Source of the DNA: Ecytonucleospora hepatopenaei
Taxonomy: Eukaryota > Microsporidia > Enterocytozoonidae
Length of the DNA stretch: 64,000 nt
Direction: 5' to 3'
Assembly: GCA_026692725.1 (NCBI GenBank)
Contig: JAPMUG010000001.1
Coordinates: 682,001 to 746,000, forward strand
How positions within the stretch are numbered: position 1 is the first letter of the stretch; every line of letters begins with the position of its first letter. Below are positions 44,866 through 52,346 of this stretch, one piece after another. The translations under genes were made by a program, and so were the position numbers. A model generated the notes under the pieces. The model searched no databases, was not told the DNA's origin, and saw nothing but the letters and a program-made list of their open reading frames with translations.

Positions 44866-45636
44866 TTATCTATTAAAATTATGTTCTATAAAAGATATGT
44901 CATAATTACACACTTTTATGTTTAATTTGTTCTTGTTTATTTGTAAAAATATCTCATTCTCGAAATACTCATTTATTTCAGAAATATGATCGTGTTTGTT
45001 ACTTGTTTTAAACCCAATTTTAAAGGCGATATTATTTTCATTGCTATTTTTTTCTAATATGCACGTACCAAAAGATTTAAATTCATAAATATCTCCTTTT
45101 AACTTTAAACTGAAGCTATAAAATCGGTTAAAACAATCTTCAAAAAATTTATATATAAAATAATCAGAATTGTGACCTGTGTAAAGTTCATTATAAAACA
45201 TTTTTTGACTTTCTTCTAAATTTTTGGTTTGACAACATTCCGGTAAATCTTTTTTATAAAAAATGCAATAAAAATCACTACATAATATTCTAGAGGGAAA
45301 AAATTCACATTTAAGCTTATTAACCGTTTTAAATTCACTTTTATGGCAACTCCAGTGATCTATGAGTTCTTGCCAATTATCATGTGGTAATTTATTATAT
45401 CTATCAATAAATATGTCTTTTCCATGTAGACATCTAAATTTAAAATCAAAATCTTTCAAAAGCAGCGGTAAACAAAAAAATCTATGGGAATGAAACTTAT
45501 AAATGTGCATTTTATTAATTTGTTCACTACTAACTAATACATTATGTTGCTTTAATTGATTTAAAACATCCCATTCCATTTCTTTATTAGTGTAACAGAA
45601 CATAATGTTTGTATTCACAATTTTTTCACATATCAT
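44866..45636 (-). CDS. E2-binding HECT-like protein (UBE3D type), tentative
   Basis: The 256-residue protein contains DNWQELIDHWSCHKSEF (residues ~86-102), which fits the signature n-W-x-E-L-x-D-x-W-x-C-H-K of UBE3D-type E2-binding HECT-like proteins. FFPSRILCSDFYCIFYKKDLPE follows and resembles the next conserved block. These proteins bind cyclin-B-type E2 enzymes and have been proposed as ubiquitin ligases. A Cys/His-rich N-terminal half (CLHGKD, HSHRFFCLP) could bind metal. The rest is less typical. ACACCCTAAATTTT precedes the ATG at 45636. It is convergent with the UTP10-like gene across 5 bp. Confidence 0.45.
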   Translation of the reverse strand: MICEKIVNTNIMFCYTNKEMEWDVLNQLKQHNVLVSSEQINKMHIYKFHSHRFFCLPLLLKDFDFKFRCLHGKDIFIDRYNKLPHDNWQELIDHWSCHKSEFKTVNKLKCEFFPSRILCSDFYCIFYKKDLPECCQTKNLEESQKMFYNELYTGHNSDYFIYKFFEDCFNRFYSFSLKLKGDIYEFKSFGTCILEKNSNENNIAFKIGFKTSNKHDHISEINEYFENEIFLQINKNKLNIKVCNYDISFIEHNFNR

Positions 45637-45651
45637 AAAATTTAGGGTGTT

Positions 45652-46065
45652 TTAAAACTTTTTAGATTTTTTCCCTATATTATTTAATTCTTTTTCTAAC
45701 ATTTTGTTTTGTGCTTTAAATTTCTTTTTAATTTTTTGTTTTGGATTTGATGCATTAGATCCTTTTCCTTTAAGGCTACGGTTTCGCTTAATATCACCTA
45801 CTGCTTTTCTTTCTAGCTTTACATCAGTGAAATTTTTTTCTATTTCTAGTAATTTTTTAAACAGTACGGTCATTTCTTTCATTTTCTTTACATTATGGTT
45901 ATTTTCCATTTGTTTAAAATCTATTTCATTTTTATTACTTAAAATAAATGTTTTTAAAAAGTGTTTTAAAACTTCTACTTTTAGTCCTTTTACTTTTATT
46001 TCAGCGTCTTTGACAATAGTTTTGATATCAGCATTGTTCTCTGTTTTTTCTATATTTTTAGACAT
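45652..46065 (-). CDS. hypothetical basic protein, 137 aa
   Basis: A mostly helical N-terminal half (VLKHFLKTFILSNKNEIDF) is followed by a strongly basic tail (RNRSLKGKGSNASNPKQKIKKKFKAQNKML), which suggests nucleolar or RNA-binding localisation. No domain is recognisable. It is in tandem with the HECT-like gene, 15 bp apart, and that gap contains the neighbour's CCC element. CTTCCTTCAA lies before its own ATG at 46065. Confidence 0.65.
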   Translation of the reverse strand: MSKNIEKTENNADIKTIVKDAEIKVKGLKVEVLKHFLKTFILSNKNEIDFKQMENNHNVKKMKEMTVLFKKLLEIEKNFTDVKLERKAVGDIKRNRSLKGKGSNASNPKQKIKKKFKAQNKMLEKELNNIGKKSKKF

Positions 46066-46174
46066 TTGAAGGAAGAAAAAAAAACAAAATTTTTTAAAAC
46101 TAAAAATTTACCTAAATATCACAAAACCAAATATAAAATAACCCAAACAATATTTAAATATAATTAGACCAACG

Positions 46175-46252
46175 TTAGCTATGTCTCTTCCTCATTCTTC
46201 TCCTATCTGCTTGTCTCTTCCTCATTCTCTTTTTCTTCCATTTTGCTCTCAT
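46175..46252 (-). CDS. RPL41: ribosomal protein eL41, 25 aa
   Basis: A 25-codon frame on the minus strand starts at the ATG at 46252 and stops at TAA 46175. Its product begins MRAKWKKKRMRKRQ and ends MRKRHS, matching the universal eL41 opening M-R-A-K-W-x-K-K-R-M-R and its all-basic composition. eL41 is the smallest ribosomal protein, a single helix at the bridge between subunits. A TTTTACCCTTATTTAATTTAAC element precedes the ATG, confirming that it is a real gene. Two copies of the 17-mer TGTCTCTTCCTCATTCT on the plus strand (46182 and 46212) are simply its two R-M-R-K-R repeats. It is easily missed because of its size. Confidence 0.92.
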   Translation of the reverse strand: MRAKWKKKRMRKRQADRRRMRKRHS

Positions 46253-46308
46253 TGTTAAATTAAATAAGGGTAAAATTTTAAAAAATAAAAAAGTTAAAGG
46301 TTTCTCTT

Positions 46309-46908
46309 TTATTTTTCATACATTGATTTTTCCAAGGCTTCTTTTAACTCAGGATCCTCATACTGTTCATCAAGCAAAAATGCATAAATTTCATCTTCAA
46401 CGTAATGCTCTGGCTTTAAAAGTAGAAAATCGACGTGATCCATTTGCAACTCTTCTCGTGCCATTTCTCCAAAATTTACTGCTTCTCCCATACATATTAC
46501 CTTTAATGTAATTCCTTTTGTAGCTATATTTGATATCTCTTCAAGAACTTTTCCAAACTCTTCAATAGGTGAAGACAAAAACAACAGCATTTTTTTTGTA
46601 GTTAACTCACTTAGTTGCAATGCCTGATCTGCTTGAAATAATGCCAAGCTATAATCAAGTGTTTTGTCCAGATCCAACTCAAAAATAAAATCATACAAAA
46701 ACTGTTTGTCACTTGTAGGTGTAATGATTTTGTTTTTTATTTCCTGACATGTAGGAAAAATTCCTAGCTTATTTTCAGCACTTCCATCAAACATTTTGTT
46801 GATTATGGACGTAACTGTTTCTTTTTGAATGGCAAATCTACTTGGTAGATAATCCTGGTTTTGTGAAGAAATTCCATTATCCACAACAATTGCGACAATT
46901 TCTGGCAT
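46309..46908 (-). CDS. RPN10: 26S proteasome ubiquitin receptor RPN10, single C-terminal UIM
   Basis: A 199-residue regulatory-particle subunit. Residues ~1-180 form a von Willebrand A domain, opening IVAIVVDNGISSQNQDYLPSRFAIQKETV, the family D-N-S-E-xx-R-N-x-D-x-x-P-T-R-x-x-A-Q pattern. The last residues, EDPELKEALEKSMYEK, are a ubiquitin-interacting motif (acidic start, then L-x-x-A-L-x-x-S). Human RPN10 has two UIMs and ~377 residues, yeast has one and 268, so this is the minimal form. It holds ubiquitylated substrates at the proteasome. CCCC lies directly before the ATG at 46908. Confidence 0.9.
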   Translation of the reverse strand: MPEIVAIVVDNGISSQNQDYLPSRFAIQKETVTSIINKMFDGSAENKLGIFPTCQEIKNKIITPTSDKQFLYDFIFELDLDKTLDYSLALFQADQALQLSELTTKKMLLFLSSPIEEFGKVLEEISNIATKGITLKVICMGEAVNFGEMAREELQMDHVDFLLLKPEHYVEDEIYAFLLDEQYEDPELKEALEKSMYEK

Positions 46909-47075
46909 AGGGGTATGTTTTTTGCTAACAAAGACATTTAAATCAAGTGTTTGTTATTTCAATTTGTAATAACATTGTACAAATTAATAAAAATAGATAA
47001 ACCTATGCACATATAAATTTAATTGATGATTTTTTAAACAATACATACACAACCCTAAAAATTAAATACATTTTT

Positions 47076-47789
47076 ATGCTTAATTTTTGTGCAGTTCTTA
47101 TAAACAAAGATAACTATGCATATGTTTTTTATGACAAAGATATTTGTTTTTTCGCAGATTCTAGTGAACCAGAGGTATTAATAGCTTTATCCGACAAAAA
47201 CATGGAAAATGGAAAGGTTTATAAAAAACAAGATCTTAAATATTTAGAAAAAATAAATCCAAGAAAAATATGCGGTTCTTTTACAACGCATTGGCATTTG
47301 GATCATAGCGGCGGTGATGCAATTTTATCTGAAAAATACAAAATTCAAATATATGATCCATCTTTTTTTAAAACACAAAATAAGCCTATTTATATAGGTT
47401 CATATAAAATTATTGCCATACATACACCCTGTCATACTAAAGATAGTTTTTGTTACAATATCAATGATCAATATTGTCTAACCGGAGATTTTATTTTTAA
47501 ATTGGGTTGTGGACACTTTTTTGAAGGCACTGCAAATGATTTTATAAAAAGTTTTAGAAAGCTTGACGAAAATACACCTAATGAAATTTTATTTTTATAT
47601 GGACATGATTATTATCAACAAAACATGACATTTGCATGCACTAAAACAGTGTACACGAAAGAAGAAATGAAAATCGCGGAAGAAAATATTTTTTTAACAA
47701 AAAGACAAGAAAAGAAGCTTAATATTTTTATAAAAGAAAAAAATAGCGTAAAGCTACAAAAATTAAGAAATGAAAAAAGTAAAATTTAA
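47076..47789 (+). CDS. GLO2: glyoxalase II-type hydrolase
   Basis: A 237-residue metallo-beta-lactamase enzyme expected to hydrolyse S-lactoylglutathione to lactate and glutathione. Metal-binding motif THWHLDHSGGD falls at residues 71-81 (His72, His74, Asp76, His77). HTPCHTKDS supplies the next histidine region, and TGDFIFKLGCGHFFEGTA matches the glyoxalase II G-D-T-L-F-x-x-G-C-G-R-x-F-E-G-T segment with bridging Asp. YGHDYYQQNMTFA supplies the last His. The C-terminal helices that bind glutathione are shortened but present. No targeting peptide is visible. CAACCC occurs ~23 bp upstream. It is convergent with uS12, with a gap of 5 bp. Confidence 0.9.
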   Translation: MLNFCAVLINKDNYAYVFYDKDICFFADSSEPEVLIALSDKNMENGKVYKKQDLKYLEKINPRKICGSFTTHWHLDHSGGDAILSEKYKIQIYDPSFFKTQNKPIYIGSYKIIAIHTPCHTKDSFCYNINDQYCLTGDFIFKLGCGHFFEGTANDFIKSFRKLDENTPNEILFLYGHDYYQQNMTFACTKTVYTKEEMKIAEENIFLTKRQEKKLNIFIKEKNSVKLQKLRNEKSKI

Positions 47790-47794
47790 ATAAT

Positions 47795-48214
47795 TTACCT
47801 TGTTGGCTTTTCTCTTTTTCCTCTTAAAATTGCATCCAATGAAACACCTGCAACTTTGATAATTTTATACTTGATACCAGGCCTATCTCCTACGGATTTT
47901 CCACTACGACCTAAAGACTGAATTGTTACTTCATCATTAGCATCAATGACCTTCAATGCTCCATCCCCTGGTGCAAACGCAAACAAAGTTCTTCCGGAAG
48001 CAATACACTGTACTCGGCAAACCTTTCTTACGGCAGAGTTAGGCTGTTTTGCTTCTACTCCAAGCTTATCAAGAACTATTGCATTTGCCTGTGGTCGGTT
48101 TCCAATGATTGATTTAAATATTTTTCCACGCTGCCTTTTACGATAAGTTGCATCGTGTGTTCTTTTTTCTTGTGCTATTTTCCTAAGTGCATATGCAGAA
48201 AATAATCCTCTCAT
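47795..48214 (-). CDS. RPS23: small-subunit ribosomal protein uS12 (S23)
   Basis: This 139-residue protein sits at the decoding centre of the 40S subunit. The conserved loop KQPNSAVRKVCRVQ contains the proline that is hydroxylated in other eukaryotes, and GDRPGIKYKIIKVAGVSL closes the fold. The start at 48214 (MRGLFSAYALRK) has TTTTTTACCCACGAATG. The frame extends 25 codons further upstream, but that stretch would overlap the cap-methyltransferase start and is not conserved. The N-terminus lacks the usual G-K-C/R-P-x-G-L opening and starts directly at R-G-L. Confidence 0.95.
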   Translation of the reverse strand: MRGLFSAYALRKIAQEKRTHDATYRKRQRGKIFKSIIGNRPQANAIVLDKLGVEAKQPNSAVRKVCRVQCIASGRTLFAFAPGDGALKVIDANDEVTIQSLGRSGKSVGDRPGIKYKIIKVAGVSLDAILRGKREKPTR

Positions 48215-48256
48215 TCGTGGGTAAAAAATTTTTAAAAAATCTAAGCCTCGTATTTT
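48215..48256. promoter_or_regulatory. 42-bp divergent promoter between uS12 and cap methyltransferase
   Basis: The spacer contains TTTTTTACCCACGA directed at uS12 and AGCCTCGTATTTT directed at the capping gene. Both start codons lie within 15 bp of their own element. Confidence 0.45.
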
Positions 48257-49123
48257 ATGGAACATGTAAGAAATCACTATAACAAACAAGAAATAAAGGA
48301 TTTTAAGGAAAGAAAAGATACAGCCAATATAAACATACGAAATATAAACAACAAAATTAAATATACACTAATAGAAGATTTTTTAGAAAAAGGCAGTACT
48401 GTTTTAGATTTGGCCTGTGGTAAAGGTGGAGATCTCAGAAAATATACTAAAAAAGAAGTTACATTTTTATATGGGCTCGATTGCTCAAACATATCCTTGC
48501 TTGAAATTTTAAATCGAGTTAAAAAGTTTAGACCGGACTTTCCGTGTAGATTCAAAATACAAGATTGTTTTGGAGAAAAATTTGATTTAGAAAAGCATTT
48601 TGATTTCATAAGCTGCCAGTTTTCTTTTCACTATTCTTTTTATAAGGAAGAGATTGCTAAGCAAGCGATTGAAAATGTTGCTATACATCTTAAACCAGGT
48701 GGTAAATTTATTATGACAATACCTTCTAAAAATGTAATTTGTGAGAGAATTCGTAAAAATAATCTAAAAAATACTTTATATCATATAAAACCATCATCTA
48801 AATTGATGGAATGTGCAAAGAATAACCAAACTAACAGTGAAGATGTTTTTGGATTAGGATATTCTTTTATGCTATCAGATTCGATTAACGAATGTGAAGA
48901 GTGGGTTGTGGATGATAAATATATTGTTGATGAATTTAAAAAATACGGGTGTAATGTAATTCTCAACGCATCATTTGGTCAATACTGCATTGACATGAAA
49001 AAACAAAGAAGAACAAACATAATTTTGCATGACGAATACTTGCAAATGAAACCTGATGAAAGGGAAGTGGTTGATATTTATCAAATATATGTGTTTACAA
49101 AAGAAGAAAATATCTGTCAATAA
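48257..49123 (+). CDS. ABD1: mRNA cap guanine-N7 methyltransferase
   Basis: A 288-residue SAM-dependent enzyme that methylates the 5' guanosine cap. The N-terminal VRNHYNKQ is the family opening that contacts the cap. VLDLACGKGGDL (residues 49-60) is the SAM-binding motif I, CQFSFHYSF is the cap-binding motif, and HLKPGGKFIMTIPS is motif IV-like. VVDIYQIYVFTK closes the fold. Its size matches the compact microsporidian enzyme Ecm1, which has served as the structural model for this family. Confidence 0.96.
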   Translation: MEHVRNHYNKQEIKDFKERKDTANINIRNINNKIKYTLIEDFLEKGSTVLDLACGKGGDLRKYTKKEVTFLYGLDCSNISLLEILNRVKKFRPDFPCRFKIQDCFGEKFDLEKHFDFISCQFSFHYSFYKEEIAKQAIENVAIHLKPGGKFIMTIPSKNVICERIRKNNLKNTLYHIKPSSKLMECAKNNQTNSEDVFGLGYSFMLSDSINECEEWVVDDKYIVDEFKKYGCNVILNASFGQYCIDMKKQRRTNIILHDEYLQMKPDEREVVDIYQIYVFTKEENICQ

Positions 49124-49230
49124 GTGTGTGTACGATTCAATTTTATTATTAAAATTTGTATAAAAATTTCTATTCATTTTGTTAATAAAATTGTTTAAAA
49201 TGTTTATAAATTTGTTTGTTTACCAACAAA

Positions 49231-49956
49231 ATGTTTGTAAAACTATCATTAGCTTTTTTGCTACTGTCAGTGTTTATTTTTGTAGCAATAAATGTAAAGA
49301 ATCAATTTTTACCTTCGGTTACAAGCGTATTAATGCACATACTTGCTAATAAGACAACCGTTCAGATTTTTATACTTTCATGCATGCTTATAATCACATC
49401 ATCGCCACTTTTTGCAGTCACTGCCATGTTTCTATACACTGGTAAGTACCTGTACTACAACAATTTAGAATTTTTATGTAGGTATAAAATTTTTTCTAAA
49501 ACAATGGCTCTACACTATGGAACAATGTGTTTGCTTCATTCTATTCTGACTTTTATGATGGTAAGTTATGACGAACAAAATCTTACAGCGCCTGTTTTTT
49601 ATCTAAAGCAAATTGCATATTCAAATGGCATATACACACTTTTTATAACACTCATATCAACTTCTCTTAAGATCCCATTTGTTACATACTTGATTGAGCT
49701 TGCATTACTTTATGACTCTGGTCTAAACATTAAGCCTATTTTGAGTAAAACCCACTTTCTATTTATGTTGTATTTGACTGTTTTTATGTTTTCATTCTTT
49801 GTAGAATATAAATTTGAGCATGTTTATATGACATACATTACACAAAAATATAATGGATATATTGCACAACTAGATACTTTAACCGATACAACATACTCTA
49901 TGATAATGTTTGGCTGCTTTTATTCAGCTGCGCTTAATTTTTATAAAATTTGGTAA
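49231..49956 (+). CDS. polytopic membrane protein, 241 aa, unknown
   Basis: About six hydrophobic segments: ~5-22, 36-60, 62-80, 98-118, 140-160 and 180-198. The first could act as a signal anchor. Loops are short, and the C-terminus ends YSAALNFYKIW. It shares the general shape of fungal small ER or Golgi membrane proteins but no motif I know. ACCAACAAA precedes the ATG at 49231; the frame is open five codons earlier only with a TTG. Confidence 0.6.
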   Translation: MFVKLSLAFLLLSVFIFVAINVKNQFLPSVTSVLMHILANKTTVQIFILSCMLIITSSPLFAVTAMFLYTGKYLYYNNLEFLCRYKIFSKTMALHYGTMCLLHSILTFMMVSYDEQNLTAPVFYLKQIAYSNGIYTLFITLISTSLKIPFVTYLIELALLYDSGLNIKPILSKTHFLFMLYLTVFMFSFFVEYKFEHVYMTYITQKYNGYIAQLDTLTDTTYSMIMFGCFYSAALNFYKIW

Positions 49957-50037
49957 TATAAACATCTTTGCATATTTCCTAAAAATTTTAGCCTATCATT
50001 TTTAAATGCATAAATATTTTTAAGATTTTAACCCTTA

Positions 50038-50526
50038 ATGAATTTAGGCAACATTGCATTGGCACAAGGTTTTGAAGATGTTAAAAAACAAGTTGAAAAG
50101 GTAAAAACAAAAAAATACACATACACAGTTTTTTATATTTCAAAGAACGATCCTGTTTCACTTGGCATTCATGAAGAACTGTCTTTGGAAGGTGTAAAAT
50201 CTGTAAAGAAAACACCTACCAAGGAACAGGTAAAGCAAAATTGGGAAACTTTTATTGAAATGTGCAAAGAACATGAAAAGGAATCGTTTTTTGTTGTTTA
50301 TGACTTTGGTTACTTTACAGATGAAGATGTTTACAGATCTTCCTTGATTTTATGTTCATTTATTCCAGACACAATAAAAGGTATGGCTAAAATGATTTAT
50401 TCTACCAATGTTCAGTCATTGAAAGAAGTTTTTAGTATTCCATTTTTGTTTCAGGCAAACACAGTTGAGGATTTAAATTTTGATGAATTTAAAAAGCATA
50501 TTAAAGGAATACAGGTGAGTTTTTGA
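50038..50526 (+). CDS. COF1: ADF/cofilin-family actin-binding protein
   Basis: A 162-residue protein of the ADF-homology fold, which severs and depolymerises actin filaments. The central strand FFVVYDFGYFTDED leads to SLILCSFIPDTIKGMAKMIYSTNVQSLKEVF. That segment matches the cofilin W/F-x-P-D-x-A-x-x-x-x-K-M-x-Y-A/S-S-T-K long-helix block that contacts actin. The ending FQANTVEDLNFDEFKKHI matches the cofilin Q-A-N/T-x-x-x-x-L/D-x-x-x-x-x-x-K ending. The usual Ser3/Ser6 regulatory site is replaced by MNLGN. ACCCTTAATG is the start element. Confidence 0.78.
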   Translation: MNLGNIALAQGFEDVKKQVEKVKTKKYTYTVFYISKNDPVSLGIHEELSLEGVKSVKKTPTKEQVKQNWETFIEMCKEHEKESFFVVYDFGYFTDEDVYRSSLILCSFIPDTIKGMAKMIYSTNVQSLKEVFSIPFLFQANTVEDLNFDEFKKHIKGIQVSF

Positions 50527-50629
50527 ACTTTAAATAAAATTTAAGTTTTAAAAGTATGGGCAATAATAAATTTGATTTTTTAAGTTTATTGGTTATTTTA
50601 ATTTAAAAAATATTTTTTTATAAAGGAGA

Positions 50630-51220
50630 ATGGTTGATAATGGTGCAACTGGAAAGGTTGTTGTTGTAGGTGATGGAGCATGTGGAAAAACGTGCTTGTT
50701 AGAATTGTTTAAAAGTGATTTATTTCCAGAAGAATATGTTCCTACGGTAGTTGATAATTTTGTCAAAACTTTGACACTTTCAGATGACAAAAAAGTTACG
50801 TTAGCCTTGTGGGATACAGCCGGTCAAGAAGATTACGATACAATCAGGCCTCTTTCTTACAAGGGATCCAACTTAATAATTTTATGCTATACAATAGAAA
50901 ATAAAAAAAATTTGGAAAATATTTCAACAAAATGGCTGGTTGAAATAAAAAACTATTGCCCTGGCATTGAATACTACTTGGTTGGCTTGAAGAAAGACTT
51001 AAGAGATTCAGAAGATGTAGATCATGATATGCTCATTTCAACAGAAGAAGGACAAAGGGTGGCAGATGAGATAGGAGCAAAGAAATTTTTTGAATGCTCT
51101 GCCCTTACACGTACAAACGTTGATGAAATTTTTATGTCTGCTGCAAAATACATTGACGAAACAAACATTTCTTCTGTAGATGAAAAGGGATGCTGTGGGT
51201 GTTTGTTTGGTACAAAATAA
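50630..51220 (+). CDS. RHO1: Rho-family GTPase lacking a C-terminal CAAX box
   Basis: A 196-residue Rho GTPase. P-loop GDGACGKTCLL, switch I EEYVPTVVDNF, switch II DTAGQEDYDTIRPLSY, NKxD-equivalent GLKKD, and ECSAL are all present, along with a Rho insert region (DVDHDMLISTEEGQRVADEIG). It should control cell polarity and actin. The C-terminus is EKGCCGCLFGTK: cysteines at 188, 189 and 191, then five more residues, so there is no CAAX ending. Membrane binding may use acylation of the Cys cluster. The start at 50630 is preceded by TATAAAGGAGA, without CCC. It follows the cofilin gene by 103 bp. Confidence 0.93.
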   Translation: MVDNGATGKVVVVGDGACGKTCLLELFKSDLFPEEYVPTVVDNFVKTLTLSDDKKVTLALWDTAGQEDYDTIRPLSYKGSNLIILCYTIENKKNLENISTKWLVEIKNYCPGIEYYLVGLKKDLRDSEDVDHDMLISTEEGQRVADEIGAKKFFECSALTRTNVDEIFMSAAKYIDETNISSVDEKGCCGCLFGTK

Positions 51221-51324
51221 ATTTTTGAAAAATGATTTTATTATAAATTTATTTATTTACTGATTTATTTATTAAAATGTTTTTGTTTTGTCAACCCATT
51301 AAAAACATAAATATTAAAAATTAA

Positions 51325-51741
51325 ATGGGATTGTGTTTATATGGTTTAACCTTTTGTTTGCCAAAAAAATGGGCTAGAATATTGAGGAAAATTTTGTTTT
51401 TTATGCTGCTATTTTTTATAATGTACATTGTAATGTATATAATTCAGCTTAAAAATATAAAATTTGACGTTTTAAACACAACAGTTGTTGATGAAACTTT
51501 AAACATTGATTTATGCGTTAAAAATAATTTTTTATTTAGAACAGAAGTTCAGGAACTAGCATTTGTGAATAATGAAGGGAACGAATATGATAATTTTTCC
51601 GATGCATTACCAATATCAGTCATGCCTTTTAATGATAAAAAATGTTTGTTACTATTTCCTGTGGGTGAGTATGAAAAAATTAAAATAAAAATAAAAACAT
51701 TGCTTATGCCAGTTTCTTTAACTGCAACAGTTCAAGAATAA
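51325..51741 (+). CDS. single-pass membrane protein, 138 aa, unknown
   Basis: A short N-terminal basic part (KKWARILRK) is followed by one strong membrane segment at residues ~22-42 (ILFFMLLFFIMYIVMYII). A ~95-residue luminal or outer domain rich in strands follows (VLNTTVVDETLNIDLCVKNNF). The single-span plus beta-rich layout recalls LEA2/Vac7-like membrane proteins but is not specific. The N-terminus MGLC could be myristoylated if exposed. CAACCC lies about 30 bp before the ATG. Confidence 0.6.
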   Translation: MGLCLYGLTFCLPKKWARILRKILFFMLLFFIMYIVMYIIQLKNIKFDVLNTTVVDETLNIDLCVKNNFLFRTEVQELAFVNNEGNEYDNFSDALPISVMPFNDKKCLLLFPVGEYEKIKIKIKTLLMPVSLTATVQE

Positions 51742-51830
51742 AAAATTGTTGGTTTGTTTGAAATATTTAACAAGATAAATATTTTCAATTAAAAATTGTA
51801 ACCTAATAATTTTAAAACAAAAATAAACGA

Positions 51831-52337
51831 ATGTTTTGTACTTTTTGTAACATTGAAGTAGAAGAAGAAAGTCATTATAAATGTGAAGTGCATAATATTA
51901 ATGTAAAAAGAAAGCTAAAAGGACAATTTATTATAGAAGATGACAATGTTTTTTATGACTGCAGTTCTGAAAACAATAGTGTTAATGATGTTTATTTAGA
52001 AGAACATGCTTTTGAGTCTGATATTGTTTTTCTCAATAGAACAATGAAGAATGCAGTTATTGGAATAAAAACAGAATTTAAAACAAAATGTTTGTTTTGT
52101 GATGATTTTGAAAGCCCTGAACATTACATTGAAAAACACCTTTTAACTTATGAACAGGTATGTTATTTATATAGCAAAGTTTGTTGGATTTGCAAAGAAA
52201 GTTTTGGATTTAAAGAAGGACTTAAGTTACATTTGGTAAAGGAAAATCATAAAAATGTTTTTACAGACGGAATAAGCTTATTTTTAGAAAATGGAAAGGT
52301 TTTGCATCCAAAAAAACATAATTTTAAACAAATGTAA
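51831..52337 (+). CDS. REI1: REI1/ZNF622-like zinc-finger ribosome-assembly factor, reduced
   Basis: This 168-residue protein carries three zinc-finger units. FCTFCNIEV...HYKCEVHNINVKRKLKG reads as the first Rei1-type U1-like finger, with its C-x2-C...H-x2-N-x-K-R pattern. CLFCDDFESPEHYIEKHL is the second. CWICKESFGFKEGLKLHLVKENH is the third. These are followed by GISLFLENGKVLHPKKHNFKQ, which parallels the L-x-L-P-S/N-G-x-x-x-x-H-R segment of Rei1. Rei1 removes Arx1/Alb1 and inserts into the 60S exit tunnel during late maturation in the cytosol. The yeast protein has 393 residues, so this is less than half length. Other 60S factors (NIP7, uL15, eL41) occur in the window. Confidence 0.55.
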   Translation: MFCTFCNIEVEEESHYKCEVHNINVKRKLKGQFIIEDDNVFYDCSSENNSVNDVYLEEHAFESDIVFLNRTMKNAVIGIKTEFKTKCLFCDDFESPEHYIEKHLLTYEQVCYLYSKVCWICKESFGFKEGLKLHLVKENHKNVFTDGISLFLENGKVLHPKKHNFKQM

Positions 52338-52346
52338 ATAAATTTA

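Noticed and set aside
46181..46258. Plus-strand 24-codon frame with two S-L-P-H-S repeats
   Set aside because: It is the complement of the eL41 gene; the repeat comes from two R-M-R-K-R units on the minus strand.
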